A stretch of 64,000 nucleotides of DNA, taken from NCBI GenBank assembly GCA_004794785.1, contig SJOL01003040.1:1501697-1565696 (forward strand), in the 5' to 3' direction. Positions 1-12,655 of this stretch are shown one piece after another. This DNA comes from Opisthorchis felineus (lineage: Eukaryota > Platyhelminthes > Trematoda > Opisthorchiida > Opisthorchiidae). Position 1 is the first letter of the stretch, and each line of letters begins with the position of its first letter. The notes under the pieces are model-generated. The model was not told where the DNA came from. It made no database searches and saw only the letters and a program-made list of their open reading frames with translations. Made by a program: the position numbers and the translations under genes.

Positions 1-322
1 GTCAGTGAATAAATAATAATCCGGTCGTGGATGTCCATGGGTCTTCTTTCCGGGAAGCTCTCATACAATAAACTCCGAAGACAGTCTGAAATGTTTTGAC
101 ACGAGAGTTAGCACATGAGGCTCGCGAATGACCGCTGTAAGCGCGAGTGAAATGAGAAAAGAAAATCGGAGATTGCGACCACGCCTGTATTGTATGTAAT
201 TTTGTACAACTGCACGTTTTTGTGGTTTTGCGTATTCAAACAAAAATCGTTTATGAAATTGATGAAATACGTAACGTTATAGTGAAAGCAAAAGAAAGGT
301 ACAAAACACCACAGTTGTCAGA
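1..322. repeat. Dispersed 320-bp repeat, copy A
   Basis: The first 320 bases match 59011-59330 in the same orientation at roughly 90 percent identity, starting GTCAGTGAATAAATAATAA in both. The match ends near ACAAAAC(A/G)CCACAG. The left end is cut by the window edge. No protein is visible. The unit could be a solo LTR or the end of a longer element; its class is unknown. Confidence 0.7.
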
Positions 323-3300
323 CTGGTAGTCTTGTGGCAATAGACCAATCAACCATCCTTACCGAATTCGCCCATCAAAACACCAGAGGCTGGCAAGTAT
401 CGCAATGCTCGTCTCATAGGGCCCGTCTAAATAACGCATCCCCTATCTTCTTCAAGATACTTATGTTGCGCCAAGCGCACAATGCCAAATTAGCTGGTAC
501 ATATTTTAACCACTTGAGTGCTTCTTGGCAAAAGCTGAACCTGAGTATTTTGGGCCCTCAGCGCAATGAAGCAACTTATAAACCAGTTGGTCCATGCCAC
601 CGAATTTGGGAAATTAATCCTGCTTGATTACCTTCTGAACCAATCTCCCCATCAATATAACCTTCACCAAACCACGACTATCATTGATTTCGGCTCTGAA
701 TCGTTATCCCTTTGCGGCAACCAATGGCGTTTCAATATCAGTTTGTCACCGCTACGCAGCTGAAGTAGTGAACTTTGCAACAACACACTCACTTTCCCGG
801 AGTCTGCAAACCGTGTCCTGTAGGAAACAACCTCATCTTGGTAGAGATCCATCTGTACGCGCCACGAATAACAGCCACTGTTGTAGTGTGTACGGTGCGC
901 ACTCAGTTGTTTTGCGAGTGATGCAACACCGCTGTTTGGTGTACAAAGTGTAGCACATGAGTTCTGCAGAGCTCAGATATTCTCAATTACATGACTCACA
1001 TGCGGACGACAGCAATGGAGCAACTAAGGAGTTTTCATCTTTCTAGGGGCTGTGCACGGTTTGTCCATAGAGATAAAACACCAGAAAGCCTCACACCCAA
1101 AAACGACACTAATATAACCCGCTGCTCCATGTCACATATCTGAATCCTCGTGAAACATATGCAGCTGGACCATCATATAATTACCAACACGATGCACCTA
1201 GGCAACGTCAGGGCTGCTGTGCACCCTTGCCGGTAGCGTCTAACGTAAGCTTCCGAAGAAACAGTAGTCGGCCCTATGCTCTGTGTGCACAAATATTGTA
1301 GCAGGCATCTTGTCGATAGTCTCTTCCGGTTGGATTGATGTAACAAACGCTAACAAGCACCTAAGAGCCGTACGCTTAGATGGTAAATTCACTTTCACTT
1401 GGAAATCGTTCGCTGCCCTGTCTTGATGCAGACCCTAGGTACTGGGAAGATGGGACTTCGTTCGTTCAGGGACACCAGATAATGTCCACGGATGTGTAAT
1501 TTTCCCTTCTTTTAAGTTGAACACAGGCATGCATTCAACACTCTTGCTTCTTGCGAAGAATGGACTGAAGTCAAAAGGTAATCCACTAAAAATTCATAAA
1601 TTATAGTCCCTTGGCATGCAGGGGGCAAATGACTATCTTCATAGGTACGCTGGAGGATGTATGTCACACAAAAACGTGGGAAGGCAGCTCCAGACAGATT
1701 GACACCTAGCTATTCGGCATATAGCAGCACCTCATAGTTTGTCTTTTGAATACTATAAACCCAACTGTTCAAGCACACGGAGCCTCAGCAATGGTTTTCA
1801 GTTTTAGTTCAAAGTGGCTGGCCGGATCACTAAAACACCGTTACCTCTCTAGATTCGCAGTCCCGACTCCTTATTTTCCGCAGTTTGCAGTTTTCTTATC
1901 ACGTGCCATGCGGGACCCCATAATTTACTTTTCCCCGTCGAGTTGTTACTCGCCATATTCAACTTCTAACGGTCCGATTTTGCTTCAATTTGACATGTTC
2001 TCTAAATATAGAAAAAACTAATAACTGTGTTTCTCTTCCCTCGATGTCCACCGCATTTGGATCGTGCCGGTTTAGGCGTGACCGCATATACCTCGCATAA
2101 TGCCCACTATTTGTCAGACTGCCCCATTTTTGCGCAATCCTCAGTGCCCACAAATCCCACCAGTCATACTTTTATTCTGACTGTACCATTATGGTCACGC
2201 CTGAGGGTATGCCACCCACCAGTTGGGACTAAACACTATTGTTATTGTAAGTTACTTCAATTCGTATGCGGACACCCTCACTTGGAGGAGCATCTTTTGG
2301 AAGCCGGCACACCGCGGCATAGTGCTTCCGGGGCCTAATCAAGGCTTCCGTTAGTTAATTAGTTAAGGCAGGGCAGTTGAGGAAATAGAGTTCGGTTCTC
2401 GCTCGTATATCTACCCGTACAACCGAAAGGAGTAAGGACCTAACCGGACTTGTTCGGATGAAGGACTAATTGATATGTCCCGCTTTTGCTCAAATTGGTG
2501 GCGTAGTCCTCAACGATATTGTCAGACTTCACCTAAGCATACCTATGCCTAAAGTTCTGATTTCACATCAGGCTTCCTCTCAAAAATCTCAAGTGATGTC
2601 CAGTTATCCTAAGGTTGTAATGAAGAAACTGGTTCGTATTCTATGGTAGGCCAAAATTGTACCAACGGTTACTAGTCCCTTCGAAAAGTGCCGAAGCCTA
2701 GTGATCACCGATGGACTTTTCTTACCTATCTGGACCAGCCTCTTTGCAGTGAGTTAGCTACGTAGATTACCAGACGCAGAAACTCTTTGTCTACGAACGT
2801 CAATCGGCCACTGAAGGTTGGTTCGTTTCCGAAATTCATGGTACTGTTGATAAATTCAGCTCATTGCTTCCGCATTGCCAGGATTACCAGCTTAACATCC
2901 ACCTTATATGCTAGGAGCAGTCTGTATCACCTGGCGACTTCATATATATGATAAAGAATCTGAGACAAGCGGTGAGGCCTTGAGATGAATGAGGATTGTC
3001 CAGTGGGACCTTTGTGGTGGTCCGGATGACCTAATATAGCTTCTGAACTGCAGGCGTGCTATAAGTACGAAATCTTGGTAAATCTTAAGGTGAAATCAAG
3101 ACTATGCTAGACTAGCATTTGGTGGTGCATCCTTGACGGAAATACAGGCAAGAAAGCTATTGTATATCGTCTGACAAGCGATTGGCTTTACTAAGTTCAA
3201 AGCTGCACGGGAAAATCCGGAGTTTCTATGGGTCGCCATCAAGTGTCTCCACATCAATTTTCGGTGAGGTTCAGTTGTCCTACAGCAGCTTAAAAACGTT

Positions 3301-4345
3301 TAAAGAGGGCGGAGAACGTGGAATCAATGGGACTGATCATCGATTTACCACTGGCATCGGACGCTTCGTGGCAATTTTTCTCCTTGCGGTTTTGCCTGCG
3401 TTCAAAATTTGGCCTCCACCTGTGTGCCTCTTCCTCGCGCAACAAGAGTTCTTTACCGGTCAATTTCTATTATAAGTCGCATTAAACTCGAAACGGTCCA
3501 ATGATCTAGAAATAGGCTCGCCTAGTTTAAACAAGTTTTCAGTCGTCCCTAACAATATCGCCGTGGTGGGCTGCGATTCGACTCCGTCCCAACCTGGATA
3601 AGGACGAGCTGCTAACATATTAGGGCAAAAAGCGCTTGAGATGTGGGAGAGAGTTAAGTAACCCACGCCAAGTCGACCACCTTCCTTAAAGATACCGTAT
3701 GTAGTTGTCGGACCGGGATTCGCCCTCTAAGAGTTACAGGCTAATAAACTGCTGTCGTCCGCATCAGTGGAGAAGGACTGAATTCTGCGCGGATATATCG
3801 GAAATATCCCGGTGGCACTTCATATTGCAGCCTTACAAATGTCTTACGGGATTGTTGGAACCCGACCGCAATAAAAGACGAATGACTTGGTTCAAAAACA
3901 GAGGGGGATGGTACTAGATCAGTAGTGGACAACCCTAAGTGTGAAGCAAGTATGGTCAGTGTCAGTTGCCTAAATGGTACTTCGGCGCACTTTGCCAGCT
4001 GAGTATGAAGTGGCTTAGTATCGTGATCGCTATATACTTGTAGCAGCCAGCTGATCAGATATCGGAAAGACTCGTTCGTTCGCGTCGGTTCTTAGTTCTC
4101 CTACCGAAAAATTTCATCCTATCAGACTTTATGAAACTTAGTGTAATAAGACAAACTGGTTTGTCTGTGGTTCTGGTATGGAGACGAAGGAGAACTACCA
4201 GTCTCGGTGAATAGAAATGACACAAATGAACAATTCAAGGACAGAAGGGGCCGATTGGAAACTGGAGGTGGCGCTCGCAAAATACAACTTTCCCTGCCAG
4301 ATGTTTGTCTTAAAATGATCTTTGGTCTACTGTTATTCCGGCAAA
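323..4345. other. No supported gene
   Basis: Only frames under 105 codons occur here, with no recognisable motif, splice pattern or repeat structure. I see nothing to annotate. Confidence 0.55.
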
Positions 4346-5055
4346 CGCATCATCATCATCATCATCAAAGACAGCAACATCAGTGTTGACACTGATGCTT
4401 CACTGCCGTACAACCATAAGGTTCGTCTAATTATAGTTAAAGCCCTAGAGTGAACAGGAGAGAGAAAAAGTGGGTGAGGGTGGGGACCTAGTGCTGGTCT
4501 ATGTCAAGCATTCTGAGGTGCATACACCTCCAAGCGCTCAATCAGACAGTCTGGAAAGAAACTGACAACACGAACGCCACTAACATCGATTAGCCGCTAT
4601 TTCTTGCAACGTGTCCAGCCAAGCACAGGCGGGGTCACGGGGACCCCATCCTGGAAGGTGTACAACACCAACAACACCCAAACTCTTCGTGATCTTTTTC
4701 ACACCCTTCTGCCAAGTCATGAGTTGTCCACCTCACGGTTTGCGCCATTCTGAAGGAGGCACGGAGAACAAAACTCGCCTCAGTACACAGTGTTTCGGCA
4801 TGCATAGCACATGACCGAGCCGTCGCAGTCGGTGGTGCTGGATGTTTTCCACAATTGAAGTACCTGCCGTACAATCAAATACCCATTTTTCTAATCACCT
4901 CTTTACTAACACGCTGACGCCATCCAAAATCAGCCACGCTTCTGAGGCATCGGTGGTCGAAAACCTGAAGACGCCTCACATCATCTGTCCGCAGAGGCCA
5001 TGTCTCGCACCCATACAACAACACAGCCCTTACTGTAGCCTTGTGTTGTTAAAAT
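4346..5055 (-). mobile_element. RTE LINE, 3' end fragment (copy 1)
   Basis: A minus-strand copy of the 3' part of the RTE family seen again at 24, 46, 51, 54, 55 and 61 kb. It begins with a (CAT)n tract at 4348-4366, which is the trinucleotide tail of the element in reverse, then follows the C-terminal coding region and 3' end. Shared landmarks are the tract near 4640-4700 (GTACAACACC...CCCAAACT) and the CATACAACAACACAGCC site near 5010, which encodes the L-L-Y-G-C-E region. The reading frame is broken. The copy is 5'-truncated, as is normal for target-primed insertion. Confidence 0.75.
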
Positions 5056-8000
5056 GCGAAAAGTGACACTTAATATTTAGGGCGATCCGAGTGCTAACAA
5101 GATCAGAGTATTCACACAATTTTGTGACGCGACGCTTTTAGGTACTTTTTAAACACATTCAACCACGTTTTTTGTGAAAACTACGAATTATCTATTCGAT
5201 CGCAGAAGGATAAAAACGTGGCATGAGCACACCATCCCTCGGTTGTTGCACTACCTGTAAGGTGTAAGTGCTTGCAGCTCTCAACAAAAGGTGGAGCAAG
5301 TAACAGCGCAAAATATTACGTTTTACATAGTTTGGTCATCTATCTATACAACAATAAACACAATAGTACCGTGAAGAAAAGAAAAAAATTTTGTAGCGAA
5401 AGGACGGAGCTGAGTTCCTTGCAGACATAAACGATCGGTGAATCTCAAAAATAACCTCGAAGATACACAAACGGATACGACTAAAGAAGCCAACGGCCCA
5501 CAGGGCGATGGTCAGAGAAGCGGCAGTGGTCATTGTTCACAAGAATGTATGCACGACGCACACGGATTCTCAAATGTGCAGATATGGAAATCGGTATTAG
5601 TGCAATCACGCGGTAGACCGAAGAGAGGTAAAACATGTGTGCAGTAAACCATAAACTAGGGGTGGGCACAAGTCAAACAAGACACAAAAATACCTCAGGG
5701 ACACTCGGCGGGTTAGTGTTTCCTGCCTGGAATTCGTGACAGCTCAGCGGGTACACCTGTAACAGGGAGCCAGATATTGCAGGCATTAAGCCGCACGACA
5801 ACTCGTGTTAGCAAGCGCAGTCTTATATTCAACTACATTACCACAATTTAAATCCGACTGGTTTCCAAAAAGTTTTAGGTAAAATGGTGGTCGTCTAGGG
5901 CAAACTTAGAGCTTCACAATGACACCAACAAATTCTACAGTCCTATATAAAAAAACTTCCCCCAGCACTGATCATCCTGAAGGGCATTACCCTCGTCAAT
6001 ACCTTTCACTTTGAGCCCATTACGTTATGAAAAATAACTGGAGATAACCCGAGTCTAAGAAGGGAACATTTATGTCTGCACCGCGCAAATTTGGTGATGA
6101 TGGTAGCAATTGTTCACTAAAATTAGCATCCATATGGATTCTCGGATGTGCATCATCCAACCGAGTTTCGGAAAGGCCCGTGAACCAATGGAGGGCGGAA
6201 GTATTGTTTCTGGTTCAGGGGTTAAACATCTTTGCTGTATAGGTCCCTCTACCTTTGACCGCAGTGAGCCGGTAGTAACCACAGACACGTGCAGTTTGTT
6301 CAGCTTGTTTTTAAGATATCGCAACTGAGGTTAGAAAAGTCAGTTGTGAGATAAGAAGATAATCCAAGGACTTTCAAAGTGGTTTTCACAATCTATGAAA
6401 CCTGAGGCGGCGTTTCAAAATTACTGGACCATCGGCAACCGATGGCCATACAGGGGATTTACTCAGGCCACCAACCAATCTAGAGCAGTCACCTAATACA
6501 ATTCTTGTTTTGCTACCCTTATCAATGCAGGCTGCAAAAGCAAAAATGAATTGTAGTGCTTTCATATCCCTTCCGAATAGGATAAGAGGATGATATAAGA
6601 ATTTTAAGGGATTTCCAACAAGTCATCTGAGGCACTGTGCAACATAGGGGGGATAGTCAACCCCAATTTTGGAAGTACGTGACAAGTTTTATCTAACCCA
6701 AAGGGGTATTGGCTAAGTTGTTACATTTGCGAACAACTTCAGACGACGGAACCTGGAATTCAAGGACACACCGTATCACAGGTGCTGGTTCCGGTGGCGA
6801 GCGCAATGTTTGTAGATCTACAGACGAATTACCCTCACCATATTCCCCCGAACGAACAAGCCTGTACCGTTTGGAAGCCCTATAAACAGGCTAACTGTGA
6901 CGAAGTAGACCACCAGTTGCATTCGAACGGGGACAGGTGAATCTAAAATGTTGTGTACTACACCATCTACAAATTTCAAACTTCTGCCACCTTCTTGTCT
7001 ACGTTGTCTTTTTAAGTACCCGTTGAATTTTCTGTGGAACTTTGGTTTGCTTTTGGTTGATTTGAACAAAAATTGTTCCCCTCCTATTTGGTAATGGATT
7101 TGTGGTATTTCAAAGCTTGCTTACAACATATGTCGTTATCATTGCAAGTGAGTTCAGCACTAACGAGCAGTTGGTGGCGGTAAGCTTTTGACGGCAAGCT
7201 TATGTTCATGCATGTTTATCACTAGGGGAGCATCGTGATTCCTTGTTGCGGAGTTGAAGTATGTAACTACACTGCAATTTTTCGCGTTAAACTGGAATGA
7301 ATAACCAAATTCAGTAATAAGTAGTACGTTGCTGTGCAGAAGTCACACCGACATCACAAACATGCCTGTATGTCAAGCGGAATTCTATGTGCACTTTTCT
7401 CACGCTCGAAAATCACATGGTTATAAAATATCGAAAGACAGGTAGTTCGATTCTAACTGTCATGTCCACCAGAGCTCAGTCGATGTAGACTTTCATAGTC
7501 TGCATGGTTGGTTCGCTATGCGCTCCGAATTCGCACGGAGACACTTGTAATAGCCGAGTTAAATGAAGCATTGTTGTCAGAAGTAACAAGACAAAGCATA
7601 CTAAATCTTCTCAGCATACCTCCTATGTAAAGAACAGTGAGCTATGTCGACTGTGCTGGGTTCCTAAGTGATTCAGCGCTATACTTGTTGCAGTTACACA
7701 AGGTATTACTGATCAGCGACGATTTGGCCAGTGGGTTCTTGATAAGAAATATTTTTATGGTAATTTAACCAACGGTAACCTGATAAGCGCTGTGCTACTG
7801 CATCAGAATTTTACCACCGTGGGTTTCCCTTGCTTCACCATCAATAGACTGATAAGTTGCATTGCACTCGTGAAAGTATGTGCAGTCTTATCGGTGTGGT
7901 AAGTAGATGATGGTGGTCAGCTACCCCATCACTTTCGTGACGTGGAAATGAGTTCTGCTTTTCATAATGAACGATCCGTAAAATCTGGGAACTTAGAGTT

Positions 8001-8799
8001 AGCGAACTACACTTGTGGCCACCGAGGATACGAGTCAGTGATAACCAGAGTCTGATAAGTAATCTAAAACACCACAATAGCAGTCAGCATGAATTCTTTC
8101 CCACTGTACAAGAAGTTCACTTTAAATACGAAGTCTGTTGCCTAACTAAACATGTTTACACTAGAGTACTGCGAGTGATACGACCTGAGTGACCTGAGTT
8201 CAACTCCAGATGACCAGAGCTCAAGCCTGTAAGTACAGCAGCTTTACATAATGGTGGGTCAGCCACTGCGTCGTTCAAACACAAAAGTCAACTTCAAACG
8301 CCAAGTGTGACTGATAAACCTTCCTCTCTAGAATAAAATCCTGGAAAACAACGCTTCATATTTGTATCCCAAGCACGTCTCAAAGAATTTGCAACAGACC
8401 CGAAAAATCCCCTTGAGTCAGAAATTATTTGATGACGATGAACAGCAATTAATCGGAGGAGGTGAACAGTGAAGTTCGGTTTGCTGTTCTCGGGAAATAA
8501 AGTTTATATGAGGAGTGTCTCTGCCATATCACTGCCGGATGACATAGTCGGAAGCAGCTAAGGTAGATAGCTTTCAACCGTTGCTTCTGAAGACTCATAG
8601 AGAGATCACGATGGTTATTAGACTAATTATGGACGTAGTCACACATTACGGACCAAGAACGTGTCTATTCAAGCAATCCACAGCCTAATGAACCACCAGT
8701 GCATCACGTGTTTTCCGGGCCTGTCCTCCAGCAACACTCAGTCTTCTGGAAATAAATACAGTAAGATAACTATCCCCTTCAGAGGCATGACCTTGACGA
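5056..8799. other. No supported gene
   Basis: No long frames and no recognised repeats. Around 5380-5530 the minus strand has a short hydrophobic frame that could be an exon, but it has no family signature. Confidence 0.5.
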
Positions 8800-9925
8800 A
8801 GGACTTGAGATTAACGCTATTCACCCCGACTTTTCCAAAGCTTTTGACCACACACAACACGAAATCCTGCTACATAAGCTGGCTGCGAATTACATCCAGA
8901 GTTCTGTCCTACAATGGCTTCTCTGTTATCTATAATGTTGCACCATCAGGTTTTGGGTTATTGAAGAGACTTCTGCCAAATAACCTCATCCATGTGGAGT
9001 ACACTAAAGGTTGCTACTGGGGGCAATTATATTTTTTGCCCTCAGTGGTGATCTGCCCGCCTCACTATCATGTCTCTGTCAACCGTATGCTGATCACCTA
9101 AAGATATGCATAGCTATCCGTATGGCTGTCCACCACGAGCTCCTACATCAAATCTGGATGCAGCTTTCAGCTTTTCAGCTGCGAACCATTTGCCGTATTC
9201 AGAAGGGGCATGTACCTGTCGTCGCTGTTCCAGTCCCGGACCCTACCTTTTGGGTCCGGCATAAAAGCTGCGGATTAGACGTATCAGTGACCACACAGCA
9301 GGATCAAGATAATATCCTCCAGTGCCAGAGGGAAGCGGCCAGAGCAAATAAATACACAGGCCCACTAAGACGTACCTTCTGGACACCGGAAGGACCGTTA
9401 GTCCCACGTCTTTTCTCAACTTATATTACGTCACACGTTAAATATGCCGTTCACGTATGAAACTCACGACTCTAGCGCGATCAGATGCTGACACTTGCAC
9501 AACGCCTCGCCTCAAAGCTAGTCTTGGGACTTCGGAAAGTTCCATGCAACGAGTGCCCTGAATCCCTCTAAATGTACTCTTCAGCCCACAGGGGAGTGAG
9601 GCCGTCTTTCCCCACCTGTCAAATACTGATCATTCGGAGCCTTCTCGCGCTAGCTTCTCAGCCTCACTTTCACTACCAACCTCAGAAGCCATGAACTGAG
9701 GATCACCTTCCAAAGTAGCAGTTTCATCGTTGATTTTAATACCTACGCGCATGCGGCATATGGACCCTACCTACAAACGTCCTTTCTGCCCCAACGGTTA
9801 GGGTGTTCAAACACCAGCTGGACACATACCAGTGGGAAGAGCAACACACTCTGAACCAACCTCAACAGAAACACTATGAGCACCGAAAGCATCCGACTCC
9901 AAACTGACACATCCTGTGGGATGTG
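8800..9925 (+). mobile_element. CR1/Jockey-like LINE reverse transcriptase remnant
   Basis: Frames shifted against each other carry pieces of a non-LTR reverse transcriptase. Near 8835 the reading P-KAFDHTQHEILLHKL corresponds to the catalytic-A region (D-x-x-K-A-F-D) of CR1/Jockey/L2-type enzymes. Near 9480-9570 comes a piece resembling the QR-A-x-K-x-V-x-GL segment of the C-terminal part, and at 9780-9900 the frame SAPTVRVFKHQLDTY resembles the C-terminus. Several stops and shifts show that it is dead. The first Asp of catalytic block A is changed and the YADD block is not recognisable. Confidence 0.6.
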
Positions 9926-10604
9926 AAAAGCCTGGCTTATTATCCCGCACAATCCTATGAATTCCATGGATCTTCTGAACCTAACACCGAGGAGTCTCTT
10001 GTGAGTGACATTGTGGATCCATCTTTGTCAGAGTATTTTTTAGAGTTAGAGTGTTTTTGAAAAAGTTTGGTGAAACCTTCATCCATTCAATATGCTTGGT
10101 GGTTTGGTTCCACGTGATTTGATCGTCGAATAAGGGATGTTGATCCAGGCTCTATACGGTCACCTGATTGCGTCACCTACGCTTGCAAAAATAAAACTTT
10201 TCTACTTACAACCCTAGCAATTTCACAAACGTCTGCAGAATTCTCATTGATAATTGCATGTTGTCTCACTAAATCTTTTTCTCTAATGTTTTTTACAGTT
10301 TATGTACTCCAAGTATATAATGGCTCCCGACTTGCTGTTTTGTTAGAATACGAGAAAAGTGAATCTGCAACGCTCAAGTTAATGTCCCTGTGGGAGCTGC
10401 AGCTGTTTATCATTTGGAGTATTCACGGATGTTTGAGAAAAAGTTAAGTGTTCAACCGTCTGAACTAAATCTTGAATACGTTTCCAGTAATTCAAGCTTC
10501 GGGTTAGACTTATATCCAGTTACTGTACTCTTGCGACTCACATGACCTCAGTGTTCGGTGTCCAGAGCTCCAGTGTTTTCCCTGCGGTACTAAATGTAGA
10601 CATA
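9926..10604. other. No supported gene
   Basis: AT-rich spacer between the LINE remnant and the fold-back repeat. No motif recognised. Confidence 0.5.
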
Positions 10605-11160
10605 AGTAAGCGAAATACACTCATTTGTATACCCATTTGGTAGTAACGGGAGATTCACCTAGAACCCAGCTGAATCTCTCGTTCATGATATTTTCATGCA
10701 ACTGAATGTGCTACACCAGGCCGTCTCATGTTTCAGTTGGTACGATATTCGAGATATTGCGATGCATGTATAGACGTAATACACTACTCATAAGATTGCT
10801 GAAAACTCTTCGACAGCCCACGAGCGGTTTCGCCCTTCTTGAGTAGTGTATTACGTCTATACATGTATCGTGATATCTCGAATATCGTACCGACTGAAAC
10901 ATGAGGCGGCCTGGTGCAGCACATTCAATTGAAGAATATCATAAACGAGAGATTCAGTTGAGTCTCCCGTGAAAACCCAGTTGATATGCAAGTGAGTGTA
11001 TTTGTCGAGATCTGTCCAATTTGGGTTCAAGTAGAACATGAGATTGACGGAAACTCGGGGACTGCGCCCACCTGATGAGCCCCAAAAAGGGCGAAACCCG
11101 TCGTGGGCTGTCGAAGATTTTTCAGCAACGTTATGAGTAGTGTACTACGTCTGGACGTAA
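10605..11160 (+). mobile_element. Fold-back Penelope/SINE-like repeat with hammerhead
   Basis: Two copies of one unit face away from each other. The left arm (about 10612-10789) is the reverse complement of the right arm (from 10841 to about 11010), with 51 bases between. Both arms contain GAGTAGTGTATTACGTCTAT, ATATCTCGAATATCGTACC and a tract with TGAAACATGAG followed by CCTGGTG. The right unit continues to a full hammerhead ribozyme (11060-11112) and ends with a second copy of GAGTAGTGTACTACGTCTGG. The left unit keeps only the 3' half of the ribozyme. Terminal repeats bearing a type I hammerhead, with inverted partial units, are known from Penelope-like elements and trematode SINE-like repeats. 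Nothing here encodes protein. Confidence 0.65.
11060..11112 (+). ncRNA. Hammerhead ribozyme, type I, complete core
   Basis: All conserved core parts are present. CUGAUGA is at 11072-11078. Stem II is GCCC (11079-11082) pairing with GGGC (11089-11092) around a CAAAAA loop. GAAA is at 11093-11096. A minimal stem III (one C-G pair plus the A-U pair) leads to the cleavage triplet GUC (11100-11102). Stem I pairs GCCCAC (11066-11071) with GUGGGC (11103-11108) and, beyond an internal loop, GAC (11060-11062) with GUC (11110-11112). The very short stem III is typical of the hammerheads reported from Penelope-like elements, which may work as dimers. Predicted cleavage falls after 11102. The two other copies in the window are mutated in the core. 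Confidence 0.85.
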
Positions 11161-12569
11161 ATAAATTATTGATAAAAATTTATGGTCGAACAACACCCGA
11201 GTTTTATAATCCGCTGCCTCCAGCCCAGCGGAATCACCGCTTTTTGCTGGTCACTTCAGCCAACACTATGAAGAAATTTTAACATATCTCATTATGCAGA
11301 GTTGGTAGTTTCACCGATCGTGACAAATAGTCTCCTAAATACCACAAGATAATGGTTGTTTGGCAGGCCAATCGTAAGGGTGGCTAACTGATTCCAACTC
11401 AGAAATGAAGACGCGACTAGGCAGTTTGCAAAACAAGCGCAATGTAGTAATGGTTTTCTCAAATAAAGTCGATTCAGAGGGCATTTGACGTGACATTTTC
11501 GCAGGCCAACTGAAGAAGAAGTTCCTTCTATGATAAACCAATATGGTGTTTGAAAGACGGAGAGAAAGGCGCCCCATATGGAGGCGGCAAACGAAGTGCT
11601 TGTTTGGCATAAGTCGTGATTTGCACCAGTGGTCATTAGCGAGACCATTCAGCCGTGTTGTGAAATTACGCATTATGTACAGCTACTCAGAACCCTGATA
11701 AGCTGTGGGCTAAAGTAGTGTGCAGTAAAATTCAATGCTTTATTGAGAATGAACAGCCGTATTAAAGCACGCTTATGCAGTGAAAATGGCACAGTAGAGA
11801 ATAAATGCTTCAGGGTATAATCAACTAACTGACAATAAGATAGTTCGACCAGCACATAGTTATCTTCAAAATATAAAACTAAACTGAACGAGCGAAGTGT
11901 GCTTCTCCTAAATTGTCGGGTGTCATAGGCGTTCACACGCTTATGTAAACAAACCGGTTATTCTTGCCACGTGACCGCAACTATTCATTCGAGCTAGACG
12001 GAATCTTCATCGCACATGACCGTTAGCGTTTCGCCGAGGCCAGTTCGCAATGCTATTGAAGACAATCTTGGTAGGTTAGTTAGCAAACATGGTCGTTGGT
12101 TTGTTCGCTGTGTTAGGAATTTGATAGCAAAACTTTGATCACCAGTCGAGACATCATTAGTGTGTTGTTGTGGCGAGGGGCACAGTGGTATCTAGCACTT
12201 GAGTTGATATAAAAATTTGCTCTTCCTGGTTTCATCAGTGTCTCCTCTAGGTCTTAGGATCAGCCTCCTTGCAAGAACACTCGGTCTATGAGCCACCAGG
12301 ATTCCCGTTGGGAGTAATAACCTCGCTCTGCGTCCAAACATAGTATTGATTTCTCACGGAAATCAAGATGCTAAAATTTTACGTTATCTCAGGTCATTGC
12401 CAAGCAGTCCGTTTTTCCCGTGACAAATTGCGGCTCCTGTTACCTATTTTATCCAATAGGAAGCTGGTTGGTGATTTATACGGCAGTCAATGGTTTGCTT
12501 GCGTCTCGCGCTCATCGTTAACGCCTCTACGTTCGCTTTTTGTTGCCATTGTGACTGAGTGGTCCATTT
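11161..12569. other. No supported gene
   Basis: Overlapping frames of 112-118 codons at 11292-11673 on the minus strand have no family signature and shadow each other. Nothing else stands out. Confidence 0.5.
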
Positions 12570-12655
12570 AGGGAGAAGTTGGTTTTACCCGGAATCGAAC
12601 GTAGGTGGTCAGAACGTACCTCAGACCGCCAACCAGCTTGCTACGGACCACGTGG
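12570..12655 (-). repeat. tRNA-like Pol III head (SINE head or tRNA pseudogene)
   Basis: On the minus strand the sequence contains TAGCAAGCTGG, a good A box, and 33 bases downstream CGTTCGATTCC, a good B box. A tRNA-like ACCTACGTTCGATTCCGGGT arm lies around the B box. The acceptor stem does not close convincingly, so this is more likely a tRNA-derived SINE head or a tRNA relic than a working tRNA. It differs from the SINE family at 38.7, 49.6 and 50.7 kb. Confidence 0.45.

Noticed and set aside
4348..4366. (CAT)n tract giving a poly-His frame
   Set aside because: It is the reversed trinucleotide tail of an RTE element, not a His-rich protein.
5336..5540. Short hydrophobic minus-strand frame resembling a transporter exon
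   Set aside because: No family motif, no convincing splice pair and no neighbouring exons.
10820..10840. A second hammerhead in the left arm of the 10.6-kb fold-back
   Set aside because: Only the GAAAC half is present on the minus strand; the CUGAUGA half is missing, so no ribozyme can form from that arm alone.
11292..11673. Two overlapping minus-strand frames of 112 and 118 codons
   Set aside because: They overlap in different frames, contain no motif and are not supported by repeats or splice sites.
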